Shown one piece after another: positions 33,920 to 42,676 of a DNA stretch of 64,000 bases. The notes under the pieces were generated by a model. That model was given only the letters and a program-made list of their open reading frames with translations, did no database searches and was not told the origin of the DNA. How positions within the stretch are numbered: the stretch's first letter is position 1; the number at the start of each line of letters is the position of its first letter. The stretch covers positions 62,001 to 126,000 of the forward strand of contig NZ_REFR01000012.1 of assembly GCF_003688555.1 (NCBI RefSeq), in the 5' to 3' direction. Both the position numbers and the translations under genes were made by a program. The DNA is from Eilatimonas milleporae. Its GTDB lineage: Bacteria; Pseudomonadota; Alphaproteobacteria; Sphingomonadales; Kordiimonadaceae.

Positions 33920-34825
33920 CTAGCCCTCGCTCTCGGACAGGACTTTGGGTGTGATCGCACGGTGAAAGCCTTGATAGCTCTCGCTGTTGGTGGCCTTTAG
34001 CATGGGCCAGAGCGGGGAATGGAGGCTGCCGGCGCCGTCCACCCGCAGGCTGGCACCGGAAATGAAGTTTGCGCCTTCCGACAACAGGAAGATGACGGCA
34101 CTGCTGATTTCCGCCTCTGTGGCGAGCCGGCGCAGCGGTACATACTGGTTCAGTTTGGGGATCAGCGCTTTCACCGCCGGATTGTCATAGGTGTCAAGAC
34201 CGGAGGAAGCGACCCAACCGGGCGCGACGGAATTGATGCGGATGCCATATTGCCCCCACTCCACCGCCGCTGTTTTTGTGAAATTGTCGCATGCCGCCCG
34301 CGATGCCCCTGAATGGCCCATGGTGGGCATCCCGTTCCAGAAATCAGCGGTGATATTGACGATGGCGCCACCGGTTTTCTTCATCGAACGGGTGACAAGC
34401 TCCCGCGAAACGGTAAAGGCTCCCACCACATTGGTGCGCATGACCGTCTCAAAGCCCTTGGTGCTGATGGCCTCCAGCGGGGCGGGAAACTGACCGCCCG
34501 CACAATTGACAAGGCCGGTGACGGGCATGTCGTTCAGGACGATGGCGGTCATGGCCTCTTTCACGGCCTCTTCGTCGCGGATATCGAAGGCATGGCTTTC
34601 CACCATGCCGCCATCCTCGACAATTTCGGCCTTGACCGTATCCAGCTTGTCCTGTTTTCGGCCGGTGATGATGACATGTGCGCCCAGGGCGGCCAGCTCG
34701 TGCGCAATGCAGCGCCCAATGCCGCTGCCGCCGCCGGTGACAAGGACTTTCCTGCCTTTGAAAAGGGTCTTCCGGAAAACGGAATGATACCTGTTTCCGT
34801 TTGCGTCTGACTGTGGATCGCTCAT
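33920..34825 (-). CDS. SDR-family oxidoreductase lacking the classical Tyr (AtuB/enoyl-CoA reductase-like)
   Basis: The 301-residue Rossmann protein has TGGGSGIGRCIA (cofactor loop, about 31-42), NCAGGQFPAPLE, and NSVAPGWV. The active-site segment reads MGHSGASRAACDNFTKTAAVEW, where the classical YxxxK is not present. This is the pattern of 2,4-dienoyl-CoA reductase and trans-enoyl-CoA reductase-like SDRs and of AtuB/AtuG-type proteins. It is the first gene of the operon and diverges from a TetR regulator. A role in reducing an unsaturated or branched acyl-CoA intermediate is the best guess. Confidence 0.85.
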   Translation of the reverse strand: MSDPQSDANGNRYHSVFRKTLFKGRKVLVTGGGSGIGRCIAHELAALGAHVIITGRKQDKLDTVKAEIVEDGGMVESHAFDIRDEEAVKEAMTAIVLNDMPVTGLVNCAGGQFPAPLEAISTKGFETVMRTNVVGAFTVSRELVTRSMKKTGGAIVNITADFWNGMPTMGHSGASRAACDNFTKTAAVEWGQYGIRINSVAPGWVASSGLDTYDNPAVKALIPKLNQYVPLRRLATEAEISSAVIFLLSEGANFISGASLRVDGAGSLHSPLWPMLKATNSESYQGFHRAITPKVLSESEG

Positions 34826-34872
34826 GCTGTTCCTGCCTCCCCAAACAGCGGCTACATGTAAGGAACGCTACC

Positions 34873-34890
34873 CAAGCAAGCGCTTGGTTG
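34873..34890. promoter_or_regulatory. palindromic TetR-type operator between the SDR operon and the TetR gene
   Basis: The core CAAGCGCTTG (34877-34886) is a perfect 10-bp palindrome. It extends to an 18-bp imperfect one with outer CAA and TTG (34873-34890). It lies in the 99-base gap between the divergent carboxylase operon and tetR genes, where autorepression by a TetR protein would be expected. Confidence 0.65.
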
Positions 34891-34924
34891 TCAACATGAG
34901 CCGGACTTCGTACTATCGGTTTTT

Positions 34925-35557
34925 ATGGGCAAGACACATTTTTTCTCGGAACTCCCGGACGAACAGATCAGCGCCGCACGCGCGCGGATTCTTGAAGCGG
35001 CGCTGGCCCTTTTCCACGAAAAGGGTTTCGCCCGCACGACCGTACGCGACATCGCCGCGCAGGCAGGTATCTTATCCGGCAGTCTGTTCCATCACTTCGC
35101 CACCAAACAGGAAATTCTGTTTGAAGTCATGCGCCTGACAACCAAGGCGCTGGGCCGTCGTGCCGTGGCCGCCGTACGGGGTATCGCAGCCCCCGAGGAT
35201 CAATTAAAGGCACTTGTGTTGTGCGAACTGGACGCTATCCACGGCGAAGGTATCCATGCCTCGCGGGTTTTGGTGGACGAATGGCGGGATCTTGAACCTG
35301 AATACCGCGAACACATTCTGACGGAACGCGAGGTATATGAGGAAGTCTGGCGTCAGGTGCTGCAGGGCTGCGCGGTCAGGGGGCTTCTAAAGGGCAGGCC
35401 CCCCATTGTGCGTCAGCTGTTGCACGGCGCCCTGGCCTGGACACGCACGTGGTTTTTGCCGGGCGAACCTTTGTCCCTGGTTGAACTGACGGATGAGGTT
35501 TGCGCCTTGGCCCTCCGCGGTGAAATCGAAAACCTGTCTGTGAAGGCCCTCACCTGA
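34925..35557 (+). CDS. TetR-family transcriptional regulator
   Basis: The 210-residue protein has an N-terminal TetR helix-turn-helix (ILEAALALFHEKGFARTTVRDIAAQAGI, SGSLFHHFATKQEILFEV, about 20-68) and a C-terminal ligand-binding domain of the size seen in acyl-CoA-responsive members. It diverges from the acyl-CoA carboxylase operon with a CAAGCGCTTG palindrome between. AtuR, the repressor of the terpene (atu) operon, is also TetR type, while LiuR is MerR type, so this supports the Atu reading. The expected effector is an acyl-CoA of the pathway. Confidence 0.9.
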   Translation: MGKTHFFSELPDEQISAARARILEAALALFHEKGFARTTVRDIAAQAGILSGSLFHHFATKQEILFEVMRLTTKALGRRAVAAVRGIAAPEDQLKALVLCELDAIHGEGIHASRVLVDEWRDLEPEYREHILTEREVYEEVWRQVLQGCAVRGLLKGRPPIVRQLLHGALAWTRTWFLPGEPLSLVELTDEVCALALRGEIENLSVKALT

Positions 35558-35624
35558 CCGCACAGGCGGACATCTCGCCCTGCTTTCGGTGTTTGAAGGG
35601 TTGAACCGCAGGGCAGGGCATTTT

Positions 35625-36266
35625 ATGGCAGAACGGTTTCCCACGCGGATATGCGGTGTGACCTTGGATTTAATCGCCTTATTCGATCTGTTCGGTGTTT
35701 TTGTTTTTGCCATCAGTGGTGCGCTGGCGGCGGTTCGCAAGGACATGGATATTTTCGGTGTGACGATGATCGCCCTGTTTCCAGCGGTGGGCGGCGGAAC
35801 GTTGCGGGATATCATTCTTGACGTACCTGTTTTCTGGGTGGTGGACACGACGCCTGTCTGGGTGACATTTGCAGCCGCCGTTATCAGCTTCTTCCTTTCT
35901 CCCCTGTTGGAAAGCCGGTTGCGGGTTTTGATCTGGGCGGACGCCTTTGGCCTCGCGCTTTTTGCCGTACTGGGGGCGGGCAAGGCCCTGGATGCAACAG
36001 GCAGTGTGCTGATCGCGGTGATGATGGGTGTCGCCACCGGTGTTGTCGGCGGCATGATCCGCGATGTCGTCTGTAATGATCTGCCCCTTGTCCTGCGCAG
36101 GGAGATCTACGCAACCGCCGCCTTTGCCGGCGCGGGCACTTTCTGTCTGCTGCGCGGCTTGAATGTCCAGGAAGATATTTCCTTGTGGGTAAGCGTCGCG
36201 GGTGCTTTCGCCGTCCGTGCGGCCGGTATTCTGTTGGGGTTGTCCCTGCCGCGTCCACCTCGATAA
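35625..36266 (+). CDS. TRIC-type (UPF0126/YicG) cation channel family protein
   Basis: The 213-residue integral membrane protein has seven hydrophobic segments in two related halves, each with a Gly-rich motif (FPAVGGGTLRDIILDVPVFW; VATGVVGGMIRDVVCNDLPLVL). This is the bacterial TRIC/YicG family of homotrimeric monovalent cation channels. The ATG at 35625 follows GGCAGGG; a longer frame from 35589 has no ribosome-binding site. It stands between tetR and the PAS gene without obvious operon partners. Its physiological role in bacteria is unclear. Confidence 0.85.
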   Translation: MAERFPTRICGVTLDLIALFDLFGVFVFAISGALAAVRKDMDIFGVTMIALFPAVGGGTLRDIILDVPVFWVVDTTPVWVTFAAAVISFFLSPLLESRLRVLIWADAFGLALFAVLGAGKALDATGSVLIAVMMGVATGVVGGMIRDVVCNDLPLVLRREIYATAAFAGAGTFCLLRGLNVQEDISLWVSVAGAFAVRAAGILLGLSLPRPPR

Positions 36267-36397
36267 GGGGGCAGTGTCACCTGCGCCAAACGCGGATATG
36301 TCATGACAAGCGACATGCTGAGATAAAATTGGTCTGATTGCGTCAATTTCCTAAATCCGGCTGTTTATTTTAAGGCTTTTTTTATCGCTTGGATTCT

Positions 36398-36919
36398 ATG
36401 GAATCAGTCATGGATGATACTCGGACTATAATGGATGACGCCTTCCGTGACATGGTCACGGATTTCAGTTCCGATGATGTGCACTGGGATGGCGGTAAAC
36501 GCCTTCTGGCATGGTGGCTGGAGCATGCCGAAGCAAAGGGACTGCCGTCGCGGTCGGACTTTTCCCCTGCCTATATGCGACATTATTTACCGACGCTGAT
36601 CATGCACGATGTCGATAAACGGCAAATTCGGCCGGATTATCGTATCAGGCTCTGTGGGATGGGGTTTCGCGATTACATGGGGTTTGATCCCACCGGCAAG
36701 CCGCTTGACGATATCCCCGGAACAGCGATGATGCGTTTGCGCTATGACTGGTTGTGCAGGAACAGGAAGCCATATATGTGCGTGCGCCTTCCCCTGGATT
36801 GGGGGCAAAATCAACGCATCTGTTATTCCACCCTGGTCTTGCCCCTTGGCGAGGATGACCGCGTCACCATCATCATGGCATCGGTGTATTTTCATCACTG
36901 CATAGACGGTCAATGCTGA
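36398..36919 (+). CDS. PAS-fold domain protein (PAS_5/DUF1457-like)
   Basis: The 173-residue cytosolic protein resembles the PAS_5 family common in alphaproteobacteria: RLLAWWLEHAEAKGLPSRSDFSPAYMRHYLP at the start, DYRIRLCGMGFRDYMGFDPTGK in the core, and LVLPLGEDDRVTIIMASVYF at the end. There is no output domain. The gene overlaps the next one by seven bases (ATGCTGA), so they are translated together. The start is uncertain (36398 or 36410) because no clear ribosome-binding site is present. It may sense a small ligand for the adjacent binding-protein-like product. Confidence 0.65.
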   Translation: MESVMDDTRTIMDDAFRDMVTDFSSDDVHWDGGKRLLAWWLEHAEAKGLPSRSDFSPAYMRHYLPTLIMHDVDKRQIRPDYRIRLCGMGFRDYMGFDPTGKPLDDIPGTAMMRLRYDWLCRNRKPYMCVRLPLDWGQNQRICYSTLVLPLGEDDRVTIIMASVYFHHCIDGQC

Positions 36920-37635
36920 ATTATATCAGGATGGCAGGGATTGCGTTTGTCGGTTTCGCACTGGCATCTGCGGCTATCGCCGAAGGAGGGGCGGGGAAAG
37001 CACCGGTCCATTTCTTCACCCATGGCGACACGCGTCTTGCGAAGTTGGAGCCCGGCGGTGAATTGCGGGGCAAAGCCGTGGGCCTGATCGGCTGTATGAT
37101 GACGGCTGTCGGTGTGCCGTATGATCTGGAGATCGCTCCCATGTCCCGTTCCAGCAGGATTACCGACAGCGATTCCCACAATGTCTGGGTGCCGGCCGCG
37201 CACGATGGTGACGACAGCCGACTGGCCCGTATGATTGGCCCGTTCGATACCATTCCGGTCTATTGGTATTTCCGCGATGGCGAGATGTATGACCCGTCCT
37301 CTAAGACCTTCAGGACTGAGGCACTCGTGACGGCCTATCAAGGGTCCCATCTTGAAGCGTATCTGCTCGAAAATGGCTATCGGTTCAGACAGGGCAGCGC
37401 GCATCACGCTCAACTGCTTTATTTTCTGCTCAATCACGATGTCGATGCCATATTGTCGGTGGATTTTACCCATATGCTGTCGTCCCGACAGCGCGCGGAA
37501 GCTTTGGACCGGGTGAATATTCTGCATTGGGGCAGCCGTGACGTCAGCATGTTGGCCTCCGAAGGGCTTTACCGCGACCGCCCCGGATTGGTGGACGACA
37601 TGCGGGTGGCCCTGGCCGGTTGTTCAGCCGGCTGA
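36913..37635 (+). CDS. periplasmic solute-binding-protein-like (SBP family 3-related) protein
   Basis: The 240-residue protein has a signal peptide (MAGIAFVGFALASAAIAEG) and a fold like transporter family 3 binding proteins: KAVGLIGCMMTAVGVPYDLEIAPMSR (the alpha/beta start), a mid-domain FDTIPVYWYF, then HLEAYLLENGYRFRQGS and ILSVDFTHMLSS. No transporter genes are nearby, so it may act as a sensor or amino-acid-like ligand receptor. It overlaps the PAS gene. A similar protein is encoded at the right edge of the window (63634-64000), which suggests a paralogue family in this genome. Confidence 0.6.
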   Translation: MLNYIRMAGIAFVGFALASAAIAEGGAGKAPVHFFTHGDTRLAKLEPGGELRGKAVGLIGCMMTAVGVPYDLEIAPMSRSSRITDSDSHNVWVPAAHDGDDSRLARMIGPFDTIPVYWYFRDGEMYDPSSKTFRTEALVTAYQGSHLEAYLLENGYRFRQGSAHHAQLLYFLLNHDVDAILSVDFTHMLSSRQRAEALDRVNILHWGSRDVSMLASEGLYRDRPGLVDDMRVALAGCSAG

Positions 37636-37764
37636 AATATGAAATCTTCATGAAAATTTGCTGATCGGGTCAAACCTTAGATTTAGATCAAATCATTTTT
37701 CGTCCGGCTTTGTTTCCTTGGCGTCCGAAGGGCGTTTGCGGCAATGCAACAAAGGAAGCATGGC

Positions 37765-39639
37765 ATGAATGTGTATGAACCGGTTGACGTTGGATCCGGC
37801 AGCTTGTCCGGAGCGAAGTCTGACAAATGGTATGAAGGCGGCGGGTCTGATACCGATCATGCCAAAGTTCAGAAAAAGACCCCGCTGGCACCGGCTTGCA
37901 CAGATATGAAGGGCGCCGGGACCGGCGATCTCGATCTGGAGATTTTCGACAGGCTGATCCGCGCATGGCTGAGCAAACCGGCAGGCGGCTTGTCGCCGCT
38001 ATCCATCGCGGCTGCGGGTGTGGACTGGGGCGCGCACATGGCCGTCAGCCCGGGCAAAATGATGGAATTGGCTGTCAAAGGTGCCGATATGGCACTGGAT
38101 TTGGCCGCGTTCAATGCCAGGGCCATGGGGTGCTTGTGTACGCCTTCGCAAAGCAGTGTGCGGGATCGGCGGTTTTCCGAACCCGGCTGGCAGTGCTGGC
38201 CTTACAGCCTGATGGCGGAAACCAGTATCAAGGCACAGGAATGGTGGTCCAGCGCCACGCGCGATGTCCGGGGGGCCAGCCCGCATCATCTGGATATGGT
38301 GCACTTTTTTGCACGCCAGTGGCTGGACATGATTTCACCGTCCAATTTTATTCCGACCAACCCGGTTCTGACACGCAAGACCGTCGAAACCGGCGGTGCC
38401 AACCTGATCAATGGGTGGTCGCACTGGATGGCCGATGTGATGGATTATGCGACCGGCAAGCCGCCCGCACCGAAAAACGGTTTTATCGTCGGCAAAACCA
38501 TGGCGACCACGCCGGGCAAGGTGGTCTACCGCAACAATCTGATCGAACTGATCCAGTATGAACCTGTCACCGACACGGTGAAGAAAGAGCCCATTCTGAT
38601 CGTGCCGGCCTGGATCATGAAATACTATATTCTCGATTTGTCGCCGGACAATTCTCTCGTTGATTACCTGCGGCGGCAGGGACACACGGTCTTTATCCTG
38701 TCCTGGCATAACCCGACAGCCGAAGACCGCGATATCGGCATGGCCGATTATCGTCAGCACGGTGTCATGGCGGCAATCGATGCGGTGTCGGAGATCACCG
38801 GCGGCGAGAAAATTCATGCGACCGGATACTGTATCGGCGGAACCCTCCTGTCCATTGCCGCCGCGGCCATGTCCCGTGACGGCGATGACAGGCTTGCCAG
38901 TCTCAGCCTCTTTACCACCCAGCTTGATTTTGAAGAGGCCGGCGAACTGCTCTATTTCATCGACCACAGCCAATTGTCCCGGCTGGAGGATCTGATGTGG
39001 GCGCAGGGCTATCTGAAGGCGGAACAGTTGTCCGGTGCCTTCAATTTGCTGCGGTCCAAGGATCTTCTATGGTCGCGCCTGACGCAAGAATATCTCAAGG
39101 GCGAGCGTATGCCCATCAATGACTTGATGGCCTGGAACACCGATGCAACGCGTATGCCTTATCGTATGCACAGCGAATATCTCCACTGGCTCTATCTCGA
39201 TAACGATCTGGCGCGGGCCCGCTATATGGTGAATGGGCGTCCCATTGCCATCTCCGACATCAAGGCGCCGGTCTTCAGCGTCGGGACCGTGAAGGACCAT
39301 ATCGCGCCGTGGCGTTCCGTATACAAAATGCATCTTTACGCCGATACCGAGATCACTTTCGTGCTGACCAGCGGCGGTCATAATGCCGGTATCGTCAGCG
39401 AGCCGGGACACCCCAGACGCACCTATCAGGTGGCAACAAAGCAGGATGCTGAAATCTACATTCCACCCGAAGACTGGCAGGCGAATGTTCCGGTCAAAAA
39501 CGGATCGTGGTGGCCGGAATGGGTTGCCTGGCTGGATAAAAAATCCAGCGGTGAGAGAGTTCCGGCACGCAAGCCCGGCACCGCCAAAAACCACAAGGCA
39601 ATCGCGGATGCACCCGGCACATATGTCTTTGAACGCTGA
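37765..39639 (+). CDS. phaC: class I polyhydroxyalkanoate synthase
   Basis: PhaC polymerises 3-hydroxyacyl-CoA to PHA on cytosolic granules. The 624-residue protein has the PhaC N-terminal domain (MVHFFARQWLDMISPSNFIPTNP), the alpha/beta core with the lipase-like box GYCIGG (catalytic Cys near 356), FILSWHNP, and the C-terminal catalytic His in SGGHNAGIVSEPG. A Trp-rich tail (GSWWPEWVAWL) follows, and the size fits class I. ATG 37765 is preferred to 37744 because AAAGGA lies nine bases before it. It is monocistronic, with a strong terminator at 39679. No phaA, phaB or phasin gene is beside it. Confidence 0.93.
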   Translation: MNVYEPVDVGSGSLSGAKSDKWYEGGGSDTDHAKVQKKTPLAPACTDMKGAGTGDLDLEIFDRLIRAWLSKPAGGLSPLSIAAAGVDWGAHMAVSPGKMMELAVKGADMALDLAAFNARAMGCLCTPSQSSVRDRRFSEPGWQCWPYSLMAETSIKAQEWWSSATRDVRGASPHHLDMVHFFARQWLDMISPSNFIPTNPVLTRKTVETGGANLINGWSHWMADVMDYATGKPPAPKNGFIVGKTMATTPGKVVYRNNLIELIQYEPVTDTVKKEPILIVPAWIMKYYILDLSPDNSLVDYLRRQGHTVFILSWHNPTAEDRDIGMADYRQHGVMAAIDAVSEITGGEKIHATGYCIGGTLLSIAAAAMSRDGDDRLASLSLFTTQLDFEEAGELLYFIDHSQLSRLEDLMWAQGYLKAEQLSGAFNLLRSKDLLWSRLTQEYLKGERMPINDLMAWNTDATRMPYRMHSEYLHWLYLDNDLARARYMVNGRPIAISDIKAPVFSVGTVKDHIAPWRSVYKMHLYADTEITFVLTSGGHNAGIVSEPGHPRRTYQVATKQDAEIYIPPEDWQANVPVKNGSWWPEWVAWLDKKSSGERVPARKPGTAKNHKAIADAPGTYVFER

Positions 39640-39678
39640 TCCCGCCTGACTGGCAGGAACATCGCATGACAAAACAGG

Positions 39679-39704
39679 AAACGGGCCCTGTATGGGCCCG
39701 TTTT
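39679..39704 (+). terminator. rho-independent terminator of phaC
   Basis: Perfect 10-bp arms, AAACGGGCCC and GGGCCCGTTT, lie around a TGTAT loop and are followed by TTTT, 40 bases after the phaC stop. Confidence 0.85.
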
Positions 39705-39777
39705 CGCTCACCTCCGTTGATCAGGTGGAAATGAACCACAATCAGACCAAATCCAGAACACGTTTATTGGGTACAGA

Positions 39778-40100
39778 CCCTAGAACGTGAATGTACCATC
39801 TTCGTCACGCATATCGCGATGCGTGACTTGCCGGATATCGTTTTAAAGGTGGATATTCTCGTGGTAGCCACACGCCACGCCCACCCCGCACGCGGGGAGT
39901 GGGTCAAGCTTGGCGCTATAGCGATTGATGTTGGGATTAACCGCATCGGCGAAGGTGACGAACGAACGCTCGTGGGCGATGTGGCGATTGTCGAAATGGG
40001 CCATGTTGGCGCTATAACACCGGCACTTGGCGGTGTGGGGCTCATGACTATCGTATGCCTTCTAAAGAATACGCTGCGCGCGGCCTATCGTCCGCGTTTC
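39778..40100 (+). pseudogene. folD 3' remnant (methylenetetrahydrofolate dehydrogenase/cyclohydrolase)
   Basis: The plus strand reads a C-terminal FolD fragment without its first half: CTIFVTHIAMRDLPDIV (equivalent to TVTICHSRTRDLP), ADILVVA-like VDILVVATR, GAIAIDVGINRI, LVGDVAI, and AITPALGGVGLMTIVCLLKNTLRAA. There is no start codon or upstream half in the window, and the frame runs on past the normal end to 40223 over the end of the opposing EamA gene. The truncated end at about 39778 marks a junction where foreign sequence joined the chromosome. The extant parts are fairly well conserved, so truncation is not ancient. Confidence 0.8.
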
Positions 40101-40167
40101 GGGCAGGTCGAACCCATCTCCACAGTTTTGGTATTTGAGGCACAAGATGGGCGCTATGTGACTGCGC

Positions 40168-40998
40168 TTATGCGCTGGTTTTTTGGTGTTCGCGCCAAGC
40201 AACCAAGAGCGCTGCGCCTATGATGAGCGGCGCGCCGACCCACGTTGCCGGTGTCGGAAGCTGCTCAAAGACTATCCACCCAAACAGCGTGGCCCAGATT
40301 AAGCCGGAATAATCCATAATGATGACCGTTGATACCGGCGCAAACCGAAGAGACGCTGTGAGCACCAGTTGGCCGAAAAGGCCAAGCAAAGCGAGGCCAA
40401 AAAGAATACACCAATCGCCAACATCATGAGGCGTTGCAACAAAGGGCAGCACCAGTGCAAACACGGGCGCTGTAAAAACGCTAAAATAGAAAACGATTAG
40501 GAACGGTTCCTCTGATATGCTTAAATTCCTGATTTGAATTGAAATCAGCGCGATCATGAAAGCGCCGGCCAGCGCGACACTCGCGCCACTGAGAGAAATG
40601 CCGCCTGCGCCCGGCTTTGCGATGGCAAGAACGCCAACAAACCCGATGAGGACGGCGCCCCATCGCCAGTACCCAACGTTCTCTTTCAGAATGACTGCCG
40701 ACAAGATGACAGCCCAAAAAACCGTCGTGAAATTAAGTGCTGTGGCTTCGGCAAGGGGAAGCAGCGTAACAGCGGCGAAGTTCAAACTCATACCGACCAT
40801 CCCGTACATCGCACGCCGGGCATGGGCACCCAGCCTTTTGGTGCGTAGGCGGGGCCATTGGCCTTTGAGGAGCAGCCATATGAGAACGAAAGGAATCGTT
40901 GGCAGCTGGCGCCAAAAAAGGGATTCAACTATGTGGATTTCGCGCTCGCCAGCGAGTTTGATCAACACATACATGCCCGACATGACCGCGATAGCCAA
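40168..40998 (-). CDS. EamA/DMT-superfamily permease of the catabolic island
   Basis: The 276-residue membrane protein has about nine or ten TM helices in two EamA repeats (MAIAVMSGMYVLIKLAG start; NFAAVTLLPLAEATALNFTTVFWAVILSA; IMDYSGLIWATLFGWIVFEQLP). It is the RhaT/S-adenosylmethionine-type subgroup of drug/metabolite transporters. It lies downstream of the VOC and hydrolase genes on the same strand. The open frame continues upstream past the TTG at 40998 without an ATG, so the start is uncertain and may be coupled to the hydrolase gene (stop at 41073). It probably moves a substrate or product of the pathway. Confidence 0.8.
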   Translation of the reverse strand: MAIAVMSGMYVLIKLAGEREIHIVESLFWRQLPTIPFVLIWLLLKGQWPRLRTKRLGAHARRAMYGMVGMSLNFAAVTLLPLAEATALNFTTVFWAVILSAVILKENVGYWRWGAVLIGFVGVLAIAKPGAGGISLSGASVALAGAFMIALISIQIRNLSISEEPFLIVFYFSVFTAPVFALVLPFVATPHDVGDWCILFGLALLGLFGQLVLTASLRFAPVSTVIIMDYSGLIWATLFGWIVFEQLPTPATWVGAPLIIGAALLVAWREHQKTSA

Positions 40999-41072
40999 CA
41001 GCCTTAGAGCGATGGCTAGGAAGGGACGGTGAACTATCTTATCGACGGGGCCCCCACCGTTTTGAGCGTTTT

Positions 41073-41903
41073 TTATATCGAAGACCCTGCAGAGAGTTGC
41101 GTCTTCGCAAAAGAAGCAAGTTCTGCGTTAAAGCGATCCGGCGACGTCAAAAACATAGCGTGGGCGTCATCGGGATAGAGAGACGCTTTTGCATTTGGCA
41201 TGTGTTGCTCAAGACGGGTTGCAAGCACGGGCAAGCTTAAGCCATCGCGCTCTCCGTGCGAGATGAGTGTTGGAACGTCTACTTTAGCAAGTTGGTCATC
41301 ATAATCGATTGTGCGTTCCCGCAAGATTTGGCGAACTTGCCTAGAGGTTGCAGATACCGATTTTTCAAGCGCTGCGCGCAGCTTTGGATCGGTATCGCCG
41401 TCGAGGCCCGCTTCAATATATTCCACTTCCGCAGCGGATCGGATCGCAGTGTCGTGACTATACATCCGTTCCATTGTCTCATGGCCCGGCCCAATCGCTT
41501 CTGGAATAGAGAGTGTCCCTGCCGCTACAAAGTTGATGCCCGCTAGACGCGTGGTTCCGCAATGGCGAATATAGTCATTAATGATGCGGCCACCATAGGA
41601 CCAAGCAACGGCAACTGCCCTATCCGCGCCGACGTAATCCAAAACGCTTGTGATATCACCAGCCCACCTGGCACCGTCCGTGTAAGCGCTGTCGCCTTCA
41701 GGTTTATCGGATTCGCCGTGGCCTCTGTTGTCGAAACATACGAGACGAAAACTGTTGATTAGAGTTGGATCTGTCACTTGCCGAATCCATAGCTCTCGGC
41801 TCATACAGAAGCCATGGATTAAAAGGATGACGGGAGCATCCGTGGGTCCATACACATCTATCGCCAGCCGAACGCCGTCGGCAGAAGATACAAAACTCGA
41901 CAT
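41073..41903 (-). CDS. alpha/beta-hydrolase
   Basis: The 276-residue cytosolic alpha/beta-hydrolase has the oxyanion motif HGFCMS, the nucleophile elbow AWSYGG (Ser102), an acid in ISHGERDGLSLP, and the catalytic His in DDAHAMF. It resembles ester, lactone or C-C bond hydrolases of aromatic degradation. ATG 41903 overlaps the VOC gene stop (TAATG), so the two are coupled, as in meta-cleavage pathways where an extradiol dioxygenase is followed by a ring-product hydrolase. The longer upstream frame is not preferred. Substrate is unknown. Confidence 0.88.
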   Translation of the reverse strand: MSSFVSSADGVRLAIDVYGPTDAPVILLIHGFCMSRELWIRQVTDPTLINSFRLVCFDNRGHGESDKPEGDSAYTDGARWAGDITSVLDYVGADRAVAVAWSYGGRIINDYIRHCGTTRLAGINFVAAGTLSIPEAIGPGHETMERMYSHDTAIRSAAEVEYIEAGLDGDTDPKLRAALEKSVSATSRQVRQILRERTIDYDDQLAKVDVPTLISHGERDGLSLPVLATRLEQHMPNAKASLYPDDAHAMFLTSPDRFNAELASFAKTQLSAGSSI

Positions 41904-42508
41904 TACTTTGAGGTGGCTACAGTTTTGAGATAGTCGGTTTTGACCTTTTGCCAATGATCCATATCCGCGTTGATGTCGCGCTCTTTGTCGGCAAAATAGC
42001 GTTCTGTTTCCGGAACATTGGTGGTGATCTCAACGCACAAACCATTGGGGTCATGGAAATAGATGGAGCGGCAGTACCCATGGTCGGCAACGATTAATTC
42101 AAGCCCTGCGGCTTCAACCTTCTCTTTAAAGCGATCAACTGTGGCTTGATCCTTTACGCGGATAGCAATGTGATGTGCCCAGAAATCGTAGTTCTTATAG
42201 GTCTCGCCTGTGCGTTCAAAATGAGCAGGGAAATCGAAGAACGCAAGCCATGAGCCATCTGCAAGCTCAAAATACAGATGGACATATGGCGTTGGCTCTT
42301 TTGTATACGGGTCTTCCATTTCGACGACGGCTGCAACGAGCGGTAACTCGAGCAACTCCTCGTAAAATTTGCGCGTTGTTGCTGCGTCGCGGCAACGCCA
42401 AACATGATGATGCAGCTTTTGCAGCGGCGTTTGTTCCCGCCGCGCGTTGAGCTGTACGCGTAGGTCTTCAATGGGAGTTTCTGACGGCTTCCAAAAGGCC
42501 AGTGTCAT
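41903..42508 (-). CDS. VOC-family enzyme (extradiol dioxygenase/glyoxalase-like)
   Basis: The 201-residue protein is a two-module vicinal-oxygen-chelate fold. Candidate metal ligands are His33-35 (KLHHHVW), His112 (WAHHIAI) and Glu160 (NGLCVEIT). The long linker with EDPYTKEPTPYVHLYFEL is typical of the dioxygenase/glyoxalase group. It may be a metal-dependent ring-cleaving dioxygenase or lyase. It is the first gene of a three-gene unit (VOC, hydrolase, EamA). ATG 42508 is chosen over the GTG at 42517 because AAAAAGG is correctly spaced. Two TTCG-N5-CGAA-like boxes sit just upstream. Confidence 0.82.
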   Translation of the reverse strand: MTLAFWKPSETPIEDLRVQLNARREQTPLQKLHHHVWRCRDAATTRKFYEELLELPLVAAVVEMEDPYTKEPTPYVHLYFELADGSWLAFFDFPAHFERTGETYKNYDFWAHHIAIRVKDQATVDRFKEKVEAAGLELIVADHGYCRSIYFHDPNGLCVEITTNVPETERYFADKERDINADMDHWQKVKTDYLKTVATSK

Positions 42509-42521
42509 GAGGAGCACCTTT

Positions 42522-42553
42522 TTCGTTAATCGACAAGTTTTTCGATATTCGGA
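42522..42553. promoter_or_regulatory. tandem IclR-type boxes upstream of the VOC operon
   Basis: Box 1 at 42522-42534 is TTCG-TTAAT-CGAC; box 2 at 42541-42553 is TTCG-ATATT-CGGA. They are 19 bp apart, and each matches TTCG-N5-CGAA at seven of eight fixed positions. They end 14 bases upstream of the VOC start. The same tandem arrangement recurs in three other promoters of the island. Confidence 0.6.
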
Positions 42554-42676
42554 TTTTAGTCAACTCTCAAGATGTGTCAAGAAAGAACACACCAAACGTT
42601 CTCATCCATGATTGCATCTGTTGCCTTGAGAAAGCATGCGCTGACGCATGAACCATTTCTGTCGGTGTAAGGAGCT

